Positions 44,592 to 54,108 are shown, counted from the first letter of the stretch. The stretch is DNA of 64,000 nt from Sphingobacterium sp. UBA5670 (GCF_002420705.1 NZ_DIIM01000002.1:282020-346019), one strand, 5' to 3'. Translations and numbers: made by a program. Notes: a model not told the origin generated them from the sequence alone.

Positions 44592-45032
44592 TTATCTATT
44601 AATTTTCCATTGATGCGTATCGTCTTCAAATAATTCTTTTCCCCAAATGGGCATTTCTTTTTTTATGCGTTCAACAAGTTCGTCGCAGGCATCCATTGCC
44701 GCACGCCTATGCCCCGAAGAAGTGAACACAAAGAAGCAAATTTCGCCAACTCGTACCTCACCCTCACTGTGGTAAACATGCGCGCATGCTAATGGATACT
44801 TATCAAATACTGCTTCGCGAATTTCGGCCATTTTAAGCAACGCTAGTTCTCGATTTGCCGTATAATCGATAGATTTTACAGTCTTGCCATCGATTTGATC
44901 TGCTCTAATCTGTCCAAGAAAGATGCTATGTGCGCCGATTTCGGATTTGCGATGATGTTTTGCAATGGCTTCAGCAATCAAAGTAGCCGGAATGGGGCCC
45001 TGAAAAAATATTTCGTTTTTTTGTTTAGTCAT
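44592..45032 (-). CDS. moaE: Molybdopterin synthase catalytic subunit MoaE
   Basis: A 146-residue subunit that, with MoaD, inserts the dithiolene sulfurs into precursor Z. Signatures are AHSIFLGQIRAD, IDYTANRELALLKMAEI, VYHSEGEVRVGEICFFVFTS and SGHRRAAMDACDELVERIKK with the active-site lysines, and PIWGKELFED. It overlaps the end of moeB by 8 bases and is one base from moaC/moaB. Confidence 0.94.
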   Translation of the reverse strand: MTKQKNEIFFQGPIPATLIAEAIAKHHRKSEIGAHSIFLGQIRADQIDGKTVKSIDYTANRELALLKMAEIREAVFDKYPLACAHVYHSEGEVRVGEICFFVFTSSGHRRAAMDACDELVERIKKEMPIWGKELFEDDTHQWKINR

Positions 45033-46131
45033 TTAAATAGTTTTCTAAGGCGATCATACCGCCGTCCAAATGAAAGATTTGTTGTCCCACATCTGCCTGT
45101 TTCTGAAAATACTGGGCTGCGATCAAACTCCGTTTTCCGCTCTGACAGATAAAAATAACGCGTTTACCGACTATGTTTTTGATTTGTGCTGGTAATGCAA
45201 TAAGGGGAATGGACAAGTGTGGCAACGAGATCCGTGGGAGTTCGTTCAGATTCCTTACGTCTACAAGCACGCAATCACTGGAAGCCCCAATCGCTAAAAA
45301 TTCTGCTGCATCTATTGCTTGTATGGCTGTGTATTCTCCAGCGCAGTAAAGGTTATAATCGAATGTGCGAAGTTCAGCTAAAGTCTGTGGGTAAAAAGTA
45401 GTTTTAGGAGGGTGTTTAGGAATATCAAAGGTATAATTACTATTATCCAGCATATTGATCGTCATTAACTTGTTAATCAAGACAGCACCAATACCGGTCA
45501 ACAATTTGATGGCTTCAGTCGCCTGCAGCATGCCGATCATACCCGGCAATACACCCAAGACGCCTGCAAGATTACAGTCCGGTGCTTCCAATGGGTCGGG
45601 AGGTGTGGGGAATAAATGACGATAGTCTGTCTTTACGCCATCCTTGTCGGCCACATTGAATACGGCTACTTGTCCTTCATATTGGTAGATCGCCGCAAAA
45701 ATCAGTGGTATATCCAATAAACGGCAGGCATCGCAAAGTAGGTATCGTGCAGCAAAATTATCCGTACAATCCATAATCAGGTCGTAAGAACCAATCAAAT
45801 CGGCGACATTGCCAGAATGCAATTGTTTTACCCAATACCGGATCTCAATATCGGGATTCTGCCTTCTAAGTTTATCTGCAGCTACCTTAGCCTTCTCTTG
45901 ACCGATGTCTTTTGTTTCATATAGTACTTGGCGATGTAGATTGCTCAGATCGACACAATCATGATCGATGATACCAAGAATCCCGACTCCCGCGGCTGCC
46001 AAATATTGGAGCACAGGGCAGCCAAGGCCGCCTGCACCAATGACAAGCACCCGTGCTTCTTGCAGCTTTTGTTGGCCCGACTCACCAAAACCAGGGAGGG
46101 CATAATGCCTCGAATACCGTTCATTCTGCAT
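45025..46131 (-). CDS. moeB: Molybdopterin-synthase adenylyltransferase MoeB with rhodanese domain
   Basis: A 368-residue ThiF/E1-like enzyme that adenylates the C-terminal glycine of MoaD. The nucleotide site is VLVIGAGGLGCPVLQYLAAAG; the catalytic region is LIMDCTDNFAARYLLC and PDCNLAGVLGVLPGMIG. A rhodanese domain from about residue 280 carries the active Cys in VIFICQSGKRSLIAAQYF and may deliver sulfur. The E. coli enzyme lacks this domain. It is 3 bases from moaD. Confidence 0.93.
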   Translation of the reverse strand: MQNERYSRHYALPGFGESGQQKLQEARVLVIGAGGLGCPVLQYLAAAGVGILGIIDHDCVDLSNLHRQVLYETKDIGQEKAKVAADKLRRQNPDIEIRYWVKQLHSGNVADLIGSYDLIMDCTDNFAARYLLCDACRLLDIPLIFAAIYQYEGQVAVFNVADKDGVKTDYRHLFPTPPDPLEAPDCNLAGVLGVLPGMIGMLQATEAIKLLTGIGAVLINKLMTINMLDNSNYTFDIPKHPPKTTFYPQTLAELRTFDYNLYCAGEYTAIQAIDAAEFLAIGASSDCVLVDVRNLNELPRISLPHLSIPLIALPAQIKNIVGKRVIFICQSGKRSLIAAQYFQKQADVGQQIFHLDGGMIALENYLND

Positions 46132-46134
46132 TGC

Positions 46135-46362
46135 TTATCCTCCTGAATAGGGTGGCATTAAGGCAACAATATCGTTTTCCTGAAATATCACCGATTTCTT
46201 AACAATGGTATTGTTCACGGCGATCAATACGCTACGATGTGCCAATTCAACATGCTGCTTGGATAATGTCGCCATTAACTCCGTTGTATCGTTTGCTGTT
46301 ATATAAAACTCCTTTGCCAGTATATCTGTCAAGGAGCCAAAGGTCTTTACTTGAACTTTCAT
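46135..46362 (-). CDS. moaD: MoaD/ThiS-like molybdopterin synthase sulfur carrier
   Basis: A 75-residue ubiquitin-like sulfur carrier. The fold is seen in VQVKTFGSLTDILA-type start and AVNNTIVKKSVIFQENDIVA. The C-terminus LMPPYSGG ends in the di-glycine that MoeB adenylates and that carries the thiocarboxylate. Flanked by moeB and the TauE/SafE gene in the cofactor operon. Confidence 0.9.
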   Translation of the reverse strand: MKVQVKTFGSLTDILAKEFYITANDTTELMATLSKQHVELAHRSVLIAVNNTIVKKSVIFQENDIVALMPPYSGG

Positions 46363-46402
46363 ATTATTAATTCATCTTTTAAAGAATGCCGCACGCATCG
46401 GG

Positions 46403-47137
46403 TTAAGCTGATGTAAACAATAATTTATACGCTGCGACCAAAAGCACGGTAGCGAGTACATATTTTAAAGCATCCTGATTTAATTTTTTTGATCCAAGAT
46501 ATGCTCCTAATAGCCCTCCAAGGAAAGCAACAACAACATATCCCCACATATGCACATTGAACGAGATACCCTTTGTGAGCATACCGCCCAGTCCTGACAA
46601 TGAATTTACAAAAATAAATGCAGCACTGATAGCTGCAGTTTGTTTTTGATCTGTCCATTTAAGTAAAATCAGAAATGGCGACAGGATAATTCCACCACCA
46701 ATACCAATCATACCTGATAGAAGTCCGACAGCCCCACCAATTGCCAATGCACCATAACTGTTGTAAGGTTTGAGCTCATCTTCCGAAGGGCTTTTGAAGA
46801 AGAAAAACCGAAAAATCGGGAAAAGCAATAGCAGGCCCAAAAGCCGTTTGTACAAATGGTCTTCCAAAGTAATCATACCACCTATAAAAGCCAGGGGAAC
46901 AGAAGCAATGGCAACCATTAAAAATAAATTTCTTTTAAAATAATGGCCTCTGTAATACTGAATAAAAGATGTTAACGAAACAAAAAGGTTAAGAACAAGG
47001 GCTGTAGGTTTCATTTCCTGTGGCGCAATTCCGTAGAGCGCCATTAGAGCTAAATAGCCGCTTGCACCACCATGCCCTACAGACGCATAAAGAAAAGCTA
47101 GAATAAAAAGAAAAAAATAAAAAAGCTCAAACGGCAT
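46403..47137 (-). CDS. TauE/SafE family anion permease
   Basis: A 244-residue membrane protein with about seven to eight spans. Characteristic features are YASVGHGGASGYLALMALYG near the N-terminus and the repeat AVGLLSGMIGIGGGIILSPF in the middle. The family exports or imports sulfite, sulfoacetate and other organosulfur anions. Being inside the molybdenum-cofactor operon, 8 bases from the moeA fusion, it may supply or remove a sulfur-containing anion, or conceivably move molybdate; no ModABC transporter is visible in the window. Confidence 0.88.
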   Translation of the reverse strand: MPFELFYFFLFILAFLYASVGHGGASGYLALMALYGIAPQEMKPTALVLNLFVSLTSFIQYYRGHYFKRNLFLMVAIASVPLAFIGGMITLEDHLYKRLLGLLLLFPIFRFFFFKSPSEDELKPYNSYGALAIGGAVGLLSGMIGIGGGIILSPFLILLKWTDQKQTAAISAAFIFVNSLSGLGGMLTKGISFNVHMWGYVVVAFLGGLLGAYLGSKKLNQDALKYVLATVLLVAAYKLLFTSA

Positions 47138-47144
47138 GGTTCGT

Positions 47145-48914
47145 TTAGGTTAAAAGATGGATAAAAACTTCGTCACCAGCAGCACAGCCATTGCTGTCCT
47201 CTTCGAGAATCAAAAGGCAATTGGCCTGCGCAAAAGATTGGAGACGATAAGATTCCTGCGCATGTAAAGGTTCAACAGCATGTCCATCGTAACGCGCCTT
47301 AAGAAAATGAGTTAGACCTGGCTTTTTGCTATAAGCATGTGTTGTATGAGTTTGGATGGAACGTTTCCGTTCGGGGAGCTGCATGATGCGTTCTAATGCA
47401 GGAGCGACGTACAGGTAAAAACAGGTTAGGGCAGAAGATGGATTTCCGGGTAGTCCGAAGATCAGTTTTTCCTGCTGTGTACCAAAGAAGAGGGGTTTGC
47501 CCGGCTTTTGACGGATACGGTGAAAACGTTGTTTAATACCACAGGCTTTCGCTACATCAACGACGTAATCGTAGTCGCCTACACTCACACCGCCCACCAA
47601 AAGAACGATATCTGATTCTGTCAATGCATTTTCCAGGGCTACTTTCAATTGGTCCTTGTCATCTACTACATGCTGACTTTCGACATGCAGAATACCTAGC
47701 TGCCGCAATGCAGCTTTCAGTTGATAGGAATTAGACTCGTAAACTTCGCCATAGCCAAGTGTTGTACCAATAGCTTTCAGTTCGTCTCCTGTAAGAATCA
47801 GCTGAATACGCGGTGGCGCGGTTACAAGGATATCGGTACATCCGATCCCGGCGAGATAGCCAATAGCAGCAGGGGTCAAAGTAGTTCCAGGTAGCATGGC
47901 AATAGTTCCTGCCATCACTTCGGAACCTTGAAGACGCACATTGTCTCCCAAACGAAGGGCTTTATCCTGTATGCGGATGACATTCCCTTCGCTTAAATCT
48001 ATTTTTTCCTGCATCACGACTGTATCTGCACCTCGAGGCAAGGGCGCTCCAGTATAAATGCGCATAGCCTGTCCAGGCTTCATTTTTTTTTCAACCGTAG
48101 TACCGGCTGGAATTCTGTCTACGACTGAAAGCTCCTCATCTTTGTCGCAAAAACGAATAGCATAGCCATCCATTGATGACTGCGGGAAACCTGGGATCGA
48201 CTGCTCTGCAATAACTGTTTGCGCCAAAGTGTAGCCCAAGGCGTCTTCCAGTACAAGTCGTAATTGTTTTGGAGCCGGTAGATAATGGTGGATAATGTCT
48301 TTGGCCTGCTGAACACTGATAAATTGATGGGGAAGATTGAAGTAATCTTCTTGCGTATCGATATCATACTTTGCAGCCTCATGGTTGACTATGACTCGAT
48401 CTTCGGGAAATTGCTCGGCAACTTTCCTCGCGCCCTGTTGTCCTTCCAGCTCCATCAGTTGCTCAAAGTATTTTCTGTCAAAAAGTACCGGTGCTCCCCA
48501 TATACCAGAAAAACCGGTGGCTACAATACCTTTTTCGGTACGATCAGCCAGATGGATAAGCTGTTGAAAGACATGTCGATCAACGAAAGGTTGATCACAT
48601 AGACTAATTATACAACGATCCAAATTGGGCTGATATTTTAGTAAATCGCTTAAACCAAAAACAATGGAAGTAGACATTCCTGTCGCCCAATGTGGATTGA
48701 TAACCACATGAACATTACTTTCCTTCAAAGCCGCGTTGATAGGGTCAGGGTAAGCGCCGATCACGACAGCGACGTTGGCATGGGGGATTGCGAGAGCCTC
48801 CTTGCTGATACGTTTCAATAAACTCTCTCCTTCAAATTCGAGCAGTTGCTTAGGAAAGCCCAGTCGCGACGAATTGCCTGCCGCCAATATAACTATACCT
48901 GTTTGCTTTGTCAT
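47145..48914 (-). CDS. MocA-like nucleotidyltransferase fused to MoeA
   Basis: A 589-residue fusion. Residues 1 to about 195 are a MobA/MocA-type nucleotidyltransferase (ILAAGNSSRLGFPKQLLEFE, LCDQPFVDR, GIWGAPVLFD) that would add a nucleotide, probably CMP, to the cofactor. Residues about 200-589 are MoeA, which inserts molybdenum: SSMDGYAIR, IYTGAPLPRGADTVVMQE, LLVGGVSVGDYDYV and FGLPGNPSSALTCFYL. Linking insertion and nucleotide addition in one chain suits the cytosine-dinucleotide cofactor of xanthine-dehydrogenase-family enzymes nearby. Overlaps moaA by 4 bases. Confidence 0.9.
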   Translation of the reverse strand: MTKQTGIVILAAGNSSRLGFPKQLLEFEGESLLKRISKEALAIPHANVAVVIGAYPDPINAALKESNVHVVINPHWATGMSTSIVFGLSDLLKYQPNLDRCIISLCDQPFVDRHVFQQLIHLADRTEKGIVATGFSGIWGAPVLFDRKYFEQLMELEGQQGARKVAEQFPEDRVIVNHEAAKYDIDTQEDYFNLPHQFISVQQAKDIIHHYLPAPKQLRLVLEDALGYTLAQTVIAEQSIPGFPQSSMDGYAIRFCDKDEELSVVDRIPAGTTVEKKMKPGQAMRIYTGAPLPRGADTVVMQEKIDLSEGNVIRIQDKALRLGDNVRLQGSEVMAGTIAMLPGTTLTPAAIGYLAGIGCTDILVTAPPRIQLILTGDELKAIGTTLGYGEVYESNSYQLKAALRQLGILHVESQHVVDDKDQLKVALENALTESDIVLLVGGVSVGDYDYVVDVAKACGIKQRFHRIRQKPGKPLFFGTQQEKLIFGLPGNPSSALTCFYLYVAPALERIMQLPERKRSIQTHTTHAYSKKPGLTHFLKARYDGHAVEPLHAQESYRLQSFAQANCLLILEEDSNGCAAGDEVFIHLLT

Positions 48915-49891
48915 CCGCCAATGGTTATCATACTCCGATTTTTAAGAAAATCAGTGTCTATATGTTTAAAATTTGTTGTTAATTGTCCACCCAATTCCTT
49001 TGCTTTGGCGTTGATATTTGCCTGAATTAAAGGCAATATATCGCTGCCGGCTCGCAAAGCAGTCAACAAATCGGTTTCACTTGAAGAGAATAGGCAATTT
49101 TTAAGTTTACCGTCTGCCGTCAGACGTATCCGGTTACATCCCGCACAAAAAGGAGCACTCATTGTACTTATAATAGCAAACCGCCCGGCGTGCCCTGCAA
49201 TTGAAAATGCTTTTGCTGTATCATTTGGCCCTACAGGAAGAGGTTCGGCGGAATATACCCTACGGATATTAGCCAGCATATCGGCCTCTGTATATACTTG
49301 ATTGCTGGTCCATTTGTTGCCACTAAAAGGCATGAATTCAATAAAACGGATTTCTATTGGATTTAGCTTGGTCAAGGCTACAAAATCCAAAATTTCATCT
49401 TCATTGACTCCTTTCATTACCACCATATTAATTTTGGTCTGGATTCCATGATGCAGCAAAAGGTCAATATTGGCCCGCACACGGTCAAAATAATCTCTTC
49501 TCGTAATCTGGAAAAATCGTTCTGGTCGCAAAGTGTCCAGACTGATATTGATACTCTTGAATTTTGCGTCCACAATCTGAGGTAACATATCGTCAATCCG
49601 GATTCCATTGCTGGTCATGTGGAGTTCAATAGGAAGTTTAGATAATTGCGTTATAATATTTCCAGCATCCTTGCGCACTAACGGTTCGCCCCCCGTCAGA
49701 CGTATTTTACGAACACCTTGGTCTACAAATAAGCGTGCTAGCTGCTCGATTTCGTCCACTTGCATCAATTTGCCATGGGGCGTAAAGCTATACTCTTCTT
49801 CGGGCATACAATAAAAACAGCGCAGATTGCAATTATCTGTGAGTGATATCCGAAGGTAGTTGTGTGTACGTCCAAATGTATCTGTCAGCAT
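48911..49891 (-). CDS. moaA: GTP 3',8-cyclase MoaA
   Basis: A 326-residue radical SAM enzyme for the first step of molybdenum-cofactor synthesis. The N-terminal cluster motif is NCNLRCFYCMPEEEY; LTGGEPLVRKD is the SAM region; the second cluster is bound by CAGCNRIRLTADGKLKNC. The conserved C-terminal GG (SMITIGG), needed for activity in the family, is present. It lies 5 bases downstream of xdhC. Confidence 0.95.
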   Translation of the reverse strand: MLTDTFGRTHNYLRISLTDNCNLRCFYCMPEEEYSFTPHGKLMQVDEIEQLARLFVDQGVRKIRLTGGEPLVRKDAGNIITQLSKLPIELHMTSNGIRIDDMLPQIVDAKFKSINISLDTLRPERFFQITRRDYFDRVRANIDLLLHHGIQTKINMVVMKGVNEDEILDFVALTKLNPIEIRFIEFMPFSGNKWTSNQVYTEADMLANIRRVYSAEPLPVGPNDTAKAFSIAGHAGRFAIISTMSAPFCAGCNRIRLTADGKLKNCLFSSSETDLLTALRAGSDILPLIQANINAKAKELGGQLTTNFKHIDTDFLKNRSMITIGG

Positions 49892-49896
49892 GATAT

Positions 49897-51027
49897 CTAA
49901 ATTATTATTGGGTTTTCGGCATGTATTTTCGTCGTTAGGAACTTCAAGGGAACTCCTGGTCTATCGCTCAACACTGCTTTGATTTCAGCGATGATTGCTA
50001 AGGCAATCTCTGCGGAGGTTTCCGCTCCTATATCGAGCCCTACGGGCCCGTAAATTTTATCTTTTTGACTTTCAGTAATCGTTATGCCAGCCTGATGGAT
50101 ATCATCAAACATCCGAAGCAACTTGGCCTTTGGCCCCAGTGAACCAATATAGATAGTGGCTGAATGCATCAACTCTTTGAGAACTGTGAGATCGTAAGAA
50201 TAATTATGTGTCATCAACACGAAAACAGTCCAGCGGTCTATGCTTATTTTAGTAACAATCTCCGTTGCTGGCGCTACAATAAGCTGACTGGCTTGTGGAA
50301 AACGCGTGGCATTGACATGACTAGGACGTCCATCGACCACTGTTATTTCCCAACCGAGTAGATGTGCCATCTCCACTACAGGCTGCGCGTCATTGCCTGC
50401 TCCGACAACAACTAAGTGCACCGTAGGAGCAAGGTATTCAATAAGAACTTCATTTCGCTGCCCTTCCTCCTCAATCAGGGCTAGGACAGATTGTCGCTTA
50501 GTCTTAGCTATATTGATATGCTCTTCAAGAATTTGCAATTGGGATTCTAAAGCGGAGGTCTTTTTCTCCGAATCTGCAATAAGTAAACGAGTTCCTATCT
50601 GTTCGCGCTGTTTGTCTGTAGAAAAGCTGGTTATCAGCAACGCCTCTTCGCGCTGTTGGAGCAAGCGTCGTAACAACGCAATTGGGTGATCTCTGCGCTC
50701 AAGATCCACATATTCAAAAAGAATATGGACAATTCCACTGCAACCAAGCTGCAAGCCGATTGCCGAACCCTCATCGGTATTTGTATCATAACTGACAAGT
50801 CTATTTTTTCGTTGATGAATGGCCAAAATGGCTTTTTTTAAGGCATCTCCTTCCAAGCAACCGCCGCTAATTGCTCCTGTCATCTGCCCATCTTGAGTTA
50901 CCAGCATCCGGGCACCGGGTCTTCGATAAGATGAGCCTTCAACCTTCACCACGGTGGCTAATACCATTGCTTGGTTTTCGGTACTGGCTATCTCTGCAGC
51001 TTTAACAATGTCTTTAATTTCTTTCAT
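49897..51027 (-). CDS. xdhC: XdhC/CoxI family cofactor-insertion protein
   Basis: A 376-residue chaperone that binds and sulfurates the molybdenum cofactor for xanthine-dehydrogenase-family enzymes. The N-terminal XdhC/CoxI domain has VEGSSYRRPGARMLV and GAISGGCLEGDALKKA; the C-terminal Rossmann domain has LVVVGAGNDAQPVVEMA. First gene of the cofactor operon, divergent from the first molybdenum-hydroxylase pair, its likely client. Confidence 0.92.
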   Translation of the reverse strand: MKEIKDIVKAAEIASTENQAMVLATVVKVEGSSYRRPGARMLVTQDGQMTGAISGGCLEGDALKKAILAIHQRKNRLVSYDTNTDEGSAIGLQLGCSGIVHILFEYVDLERRDHPIALLRRLLQQREEALLITSFSTDKQREQIGTRLLIADSEKKTSALESQLQILEEHINIAKTKRQSVLALIEEEGQRNEVLIEYLAPTVHLVVVGAGNDAQPVVEMAHLLGWEITVVDGRPSHVNATRFPQASQLIVAPATEIVTKISIDRWTVFVLMTHNYSYDLTVLKELMHSATIYIGSLGPKAKLLRMFDDIHQAGITITESQKDKIYGPVGLDIGAETSAEIALAIIAEIKAVLSDRPGVPLKFLTTKIHAENPIII

Positions 51028-51320
51028 GCAAAAATGGGCAAGACGGTTGAACGCGGATATAATGATTAAAATAAATGGCTTTATATTACAATGCCATTTA
51101 CCAAATTTAATGATTTAGACGTTAAAAAACATGAAAACTGTAATAATGGTAAAAACATCTGTAAAATGTATAATTAATTGATTAATTTAAATTATGATTT
51201 TACAGCACCGAATAAACTGAAAGCTAATCCACAAGTAAAAAATAAACGCTACTTTATAACAAATCGAAATACCATTTATACCGAGCAATAAAAGCTTACA
51301 AAAACAAGAAAACAACGATT
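51028..51320. other. Divergent promoter region xdhC / hydroxylase small subunit
   Basis: Towards xdhC there is a minus-strand TAAATTTG (51102-51109) and an inverted repeat. Towards the plus-strand gene no exact promoter box is evident. Confidence 0.5.
51072..51109 (-). promoter_or_regulatory. xdhC operon promoter with inverted repeat
   Basis: Minus-strand TAAATTTG at 51102-51109 fits TAnnTTTG exactly. Immediately downstream, arms taaatggc (51072-51079) and gccattta (51093-51100) form an 8-bp inverted repeat around the predicted start, a possible repressor site or leader hairpin. Confidence 0.45.
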
Positions 51321-51791
51321 ATGGCAAAATATTCAATTCTGGTAAACGGCAATAAGTACGATATTGATGTGCTTGAAGATATGCCCTTGCTGTGGGTACT
51401 CCGTGATATCATTGGTCTTAAAGGAACCAAGTTTGGTTGTGGAAAAGCTTTATGCGGTGCCTGCACCGTGCATCTCAATGATAATGCAATCCGATCCTGT
51501 TCGTTTCCGGTCTCGGCGATTGGCGAAGGTAAGATCACAACGATAGAGGGGTTATCGGAAGAGGGAGATCATCCCATTCAGGAGGCATGGGAGAAGTATG
51601 TGGTGCCACAGTGTGGTTATTGCCAGACAGGACAGATCATGAATGCGGCAGCCCTATTGAAGAAAAATGCCAAGCCTTCGGTCCAGGAAATCGAACAAGC
51701 GATGCAGGGCAATCTCTGTCGCTGTGGCACGTATAACAGAATTAAAGCAGCCATTTTAGAAGCAGCCGGAACGCCAGTTACAAACGGTTAG
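51321..51791 (+). CDS. (2Fe-2S)-binding subunit of a molybdenum hydroxylase (IorA-like)
   Basis: A 156-residue small subunit carrying two [2Fe-2S] clusters. The plant-ferredoxin-type cluster is in KFGCGKALCGACTVHLN plus a later Cys (SCSFPVS); the second is in PQCGYCQTGQIMNA and GNLCRCGTYNRIK. It passes electrons from the molybdenum subunit encoded 25 bp downstream. No signal peptide, so it is probably co-exported with the Tat-bearing large subunit. Confidence 0.93.
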   Translation: MAKYSILVNGNKYDIDVLEDMPLLWVLRDIIGLKGTKFGCGKALCGACTVHLNDNAIRSCSFPVSAIGEGKITTIEGLSEEGDHPIQEAWEKYVVPQCGYCQTGQIMNAAALLKKNAKPSVQEIEQAMQGNLCRCGTYNRIKAAILEAAGTPVTNG

Positions 51792-51816
51792 GTATTTATC
51801 AACTAAAAAAGATGAG

Positions 51817-54108
51817 ATGAAAATATTAGCTCCTTTTCAAAAAAGAAAAACTGAAAAAGTCAGTTCGGAGATTTTTGCTGTTTCTAGGCGGGACTTTTTA
51901 AAAGCTAGCGGCTTACTTAGTGGAGGACTGATCCTCGGCGTGAGTTTTTTTAGCTGCGACAATAAAGGCAAAAAGATTGCAACAATAGTGCCCAATGTAT
52001 ATTTGACGATTGCCTCAGATGGCAAAGTCACCATTGTCGCACACCGTTCAGAGATGGGACAGGGGATCCGTACCTCGTTGCCGCTTATTGTTGCCGACGA
52101 GATGGGCGCAGACTGGAGTAAAGTAGAAATTGTACAGGCCGAGGGAGATGAAAAAAAATACGGTAACCAAAACACGGATGGTTCATTTTCAGTTCGGATG
52201 TTCTATAAACCAATGCGTGAGGCCGGCGCCATTGCACGGCTCCTTCTCCTGCGTGCAGCAGCCAAAGAATGGCAGGTCAGTGTAGAGGAATTGGACACCA
52301 AAAATGGGCAGGTCATTCGACGTGAATCCAGTAAGACAAAAGATTTTGGGGATCTCGTGGATACCGCGAAAACACTTCCTATTCCGAACGCCAGCGAAAT
52401 CAAACTCAAGGACAAACAAAAGTTCAATATGATCGGTAAGGAGACGCCAATCATTGATCTTCACAATATTGTGACTGGAAAAGCCGTGTTTGGGATTGAT
52501 GCGGTCGCTGAAGGGATGAAAATTGCAGTCATTAAACGCTGTCCGGTAGTTGGCGGACAGGTAAAATCCGTTAATGATAGCAAAGCATTGGCTATTCCGG
52601 GCGTACTCAAGGTGGTTACGATCAAAGGGGCTGGCTTGCCAGCAACCTTATCTAAACCTTTAAGCGGCGTAGCCGTCATCGCCGATAACACCTGGGCCGC
52701 CATCAAGGCCCGTGAACTACTGGAGGTTGAATGGGAATTGGGACCTAATGCGGGTTATGATTCTGCCCAACAAATCGAAGAACTTAAGCAGGTAGTGGCC
52801 GAAGAAGGAACGCTACGCCGTAAGCGCGGCGATTTCAACGCCGCTAGAGCGAATGCGAAAAAGATCATTGAACATACCTATATCGCTCCTTATTTGGCAC
52901 ATGCAACCATTGAGCCGCCCTGTGCTTTGGCTATCGTAAAAAATGGAAGTTGTGAAGTATGGGCCTGTACCCAAAATCCGCAAGGAGCAAGGGATGCCGT
53001 AGCTACCGAACTCGGTATGCCGGTGGAAAAGGTCAAAATGAATGTAACTTTATTGGGTGGAGGATTTGGCCGGAAATCAAAACCTGACTTCATCGTCGAA
53101 GCCGCAATTTTGGCGAAAGAGTCTGGCCTACCAATCAAGGTGCAGTGGACACGTGAAGATGACATTCGACACGATTATTACCATGCCCTAAGTGTACAGC
53201 GTATTGTCGCTACCATTGACCATCAAAATAAGTTGAGCGGTTGGGCCCACCATATTGCTAACCCATCGATCTCGGCAACAGAGGATCTATCCGTGGTACA
53301 ACCTAGTGATGGGGAACTGATGTTGGGCGCCTCGGACTTTCCATACAATGTGCCCGCGATCAATATTGCCACACATGATGCGAAAGCTCATTTACGAATT
53401 GGCTGGTTAAGATCGGTACGCAATATTCCGCAGGTATTTGCGTCGGCAACAATGCTTGACGAAATTGCTGAAGCCAGAGGTCTTGATGCTGTTGCCAATG
53501 CCTTGGAACTGCTCGGAGAAGATCGCCATATCACTTTCGAGCAAGAACTGATCAAGACAACCTATCCAAACTATGGTGAAAAGATCGAAGATTACCCTTG
53601 GGATACGGCGCGCATGAAGCATGTCATCAAACGGGTCGCCAAAGAATCCGGCTGGGGTAAATCCATGCCGGCAGGCAGTGCATTAGGATTTGCTGCCCAT
53701 AAAAGCTTTTTGACCTATGTCGCCTGTGTGGTAGAGGTCAATGTAGACCAGAATAAAAAAATTAGCATTCCAAATGTCTATTATGCCCTGGATTGTGGCC
53801 TAGCTGTCAATATAGATCGAATCAAATCACAATTTGAAGGCGGTGCGCAATTTTCAGCTAGTTTAGCGCTAAAAAGTACGATTACGGTTAAAAATGGGCA
53901 GGTAGAACAAGGAAATTTTGACGGCTATCAGATCATTCGAATGCCTGATTCGCCCAAACAGATCCATGTGCATATTATCGATAGTGAAGCTAAGCCAACA
54001 GGAATTGGCGAGCCACCTGTACCACCGTTTACCCCGGCGCTCTGTAATGCCATCTATGCAGCAACTGGAAAACGGATTTATACATTGCCCATTGATTTAA
54101 GCATTTAA
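51817..54108 (+). CDS. Molybdenum hydroxylase large subunit (IorB-like, xanthine dehydrogenase family)
   Basis: A 763-residue molybdopterin-binding subunit resembling isoquinoline 1-oxidoreductase beta. A Tat signal is present (VSRRDFLKASGLLSGGLI), followed by a Cys that might be lipidated (VSFFSCDN). Cofactor-binding segments include VAHRSEMGQGIRTSLPL, VTLLGGGFGRKSKPDFIVEA and PTGIGEPPVPPFTPALCNAI with the C-terminal catalytic Glu region. It probably hydroxylates an N-heterocycle or aldehyde in the periplasm; the substrate is unknown. Confidence 0.92.
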   Translation: MKILAPFQKRKTEKVSSEIFAVSRRDFLKASGLLSGGLILGVSFFSCDNKGKKIATIVPNVYLTIASDGKVTIVAHRSEMGQGIRTSLPLIVADEMGADWSKVEIVQAEGDEKKYGNQNTDGSFSVRMFYKPMREAGAIARLLLLRAAAKEWQVSVEELDTKNGQVIRRESSKTKDFGDLVDTAKTLPIPNASEIKLKDKQKFNMIGKETPIIDLHNIVTGKAVFGIDAVAEGMKIAVIKRCPVVGGQVKSVNDSKALAIPGVLKVVTIKGAGLPATLSKPLSGVAVIADNTWAAIKARELLEVEWELGPNAGYDSAQQIEELKQVVAEEGTLRRKRGDFNAARANAKKIIEHTYIAPYLAHATIEPPCALAIVKNGSCEVWACTQNPQGARDAVATELGMPVEKVKMNVTLLGGGFGRKSKPDFIVEAAILAKESGLPIKVQWTREDDIRHDYYHALSVQRIVATIDHQNKLSGWAHHIANPSISATEDLSVVQPSDGELMLGASDFPYNVPAINIATHDAKAHLRIGWLRSVRNIPQVFASATMLDEIAEARGLDAVANALELLGEDRHITFEQELIKTTYPNYGEKIEDYPWDTARMKHVIKRVAKESGWGKSMPAGSALGFAAHKSFLTYVACVVEVNVDQNKKISIPNVYYALDCGLAVNIDRIKSQFEGGAQFSASLALKSTITVKNGQVEQGNFDGYQIIRMPDSPKQIHVHIIDSEAKPTGIGEPPVPPFTPALCNAIYAATGKRIYTLPIDLSI

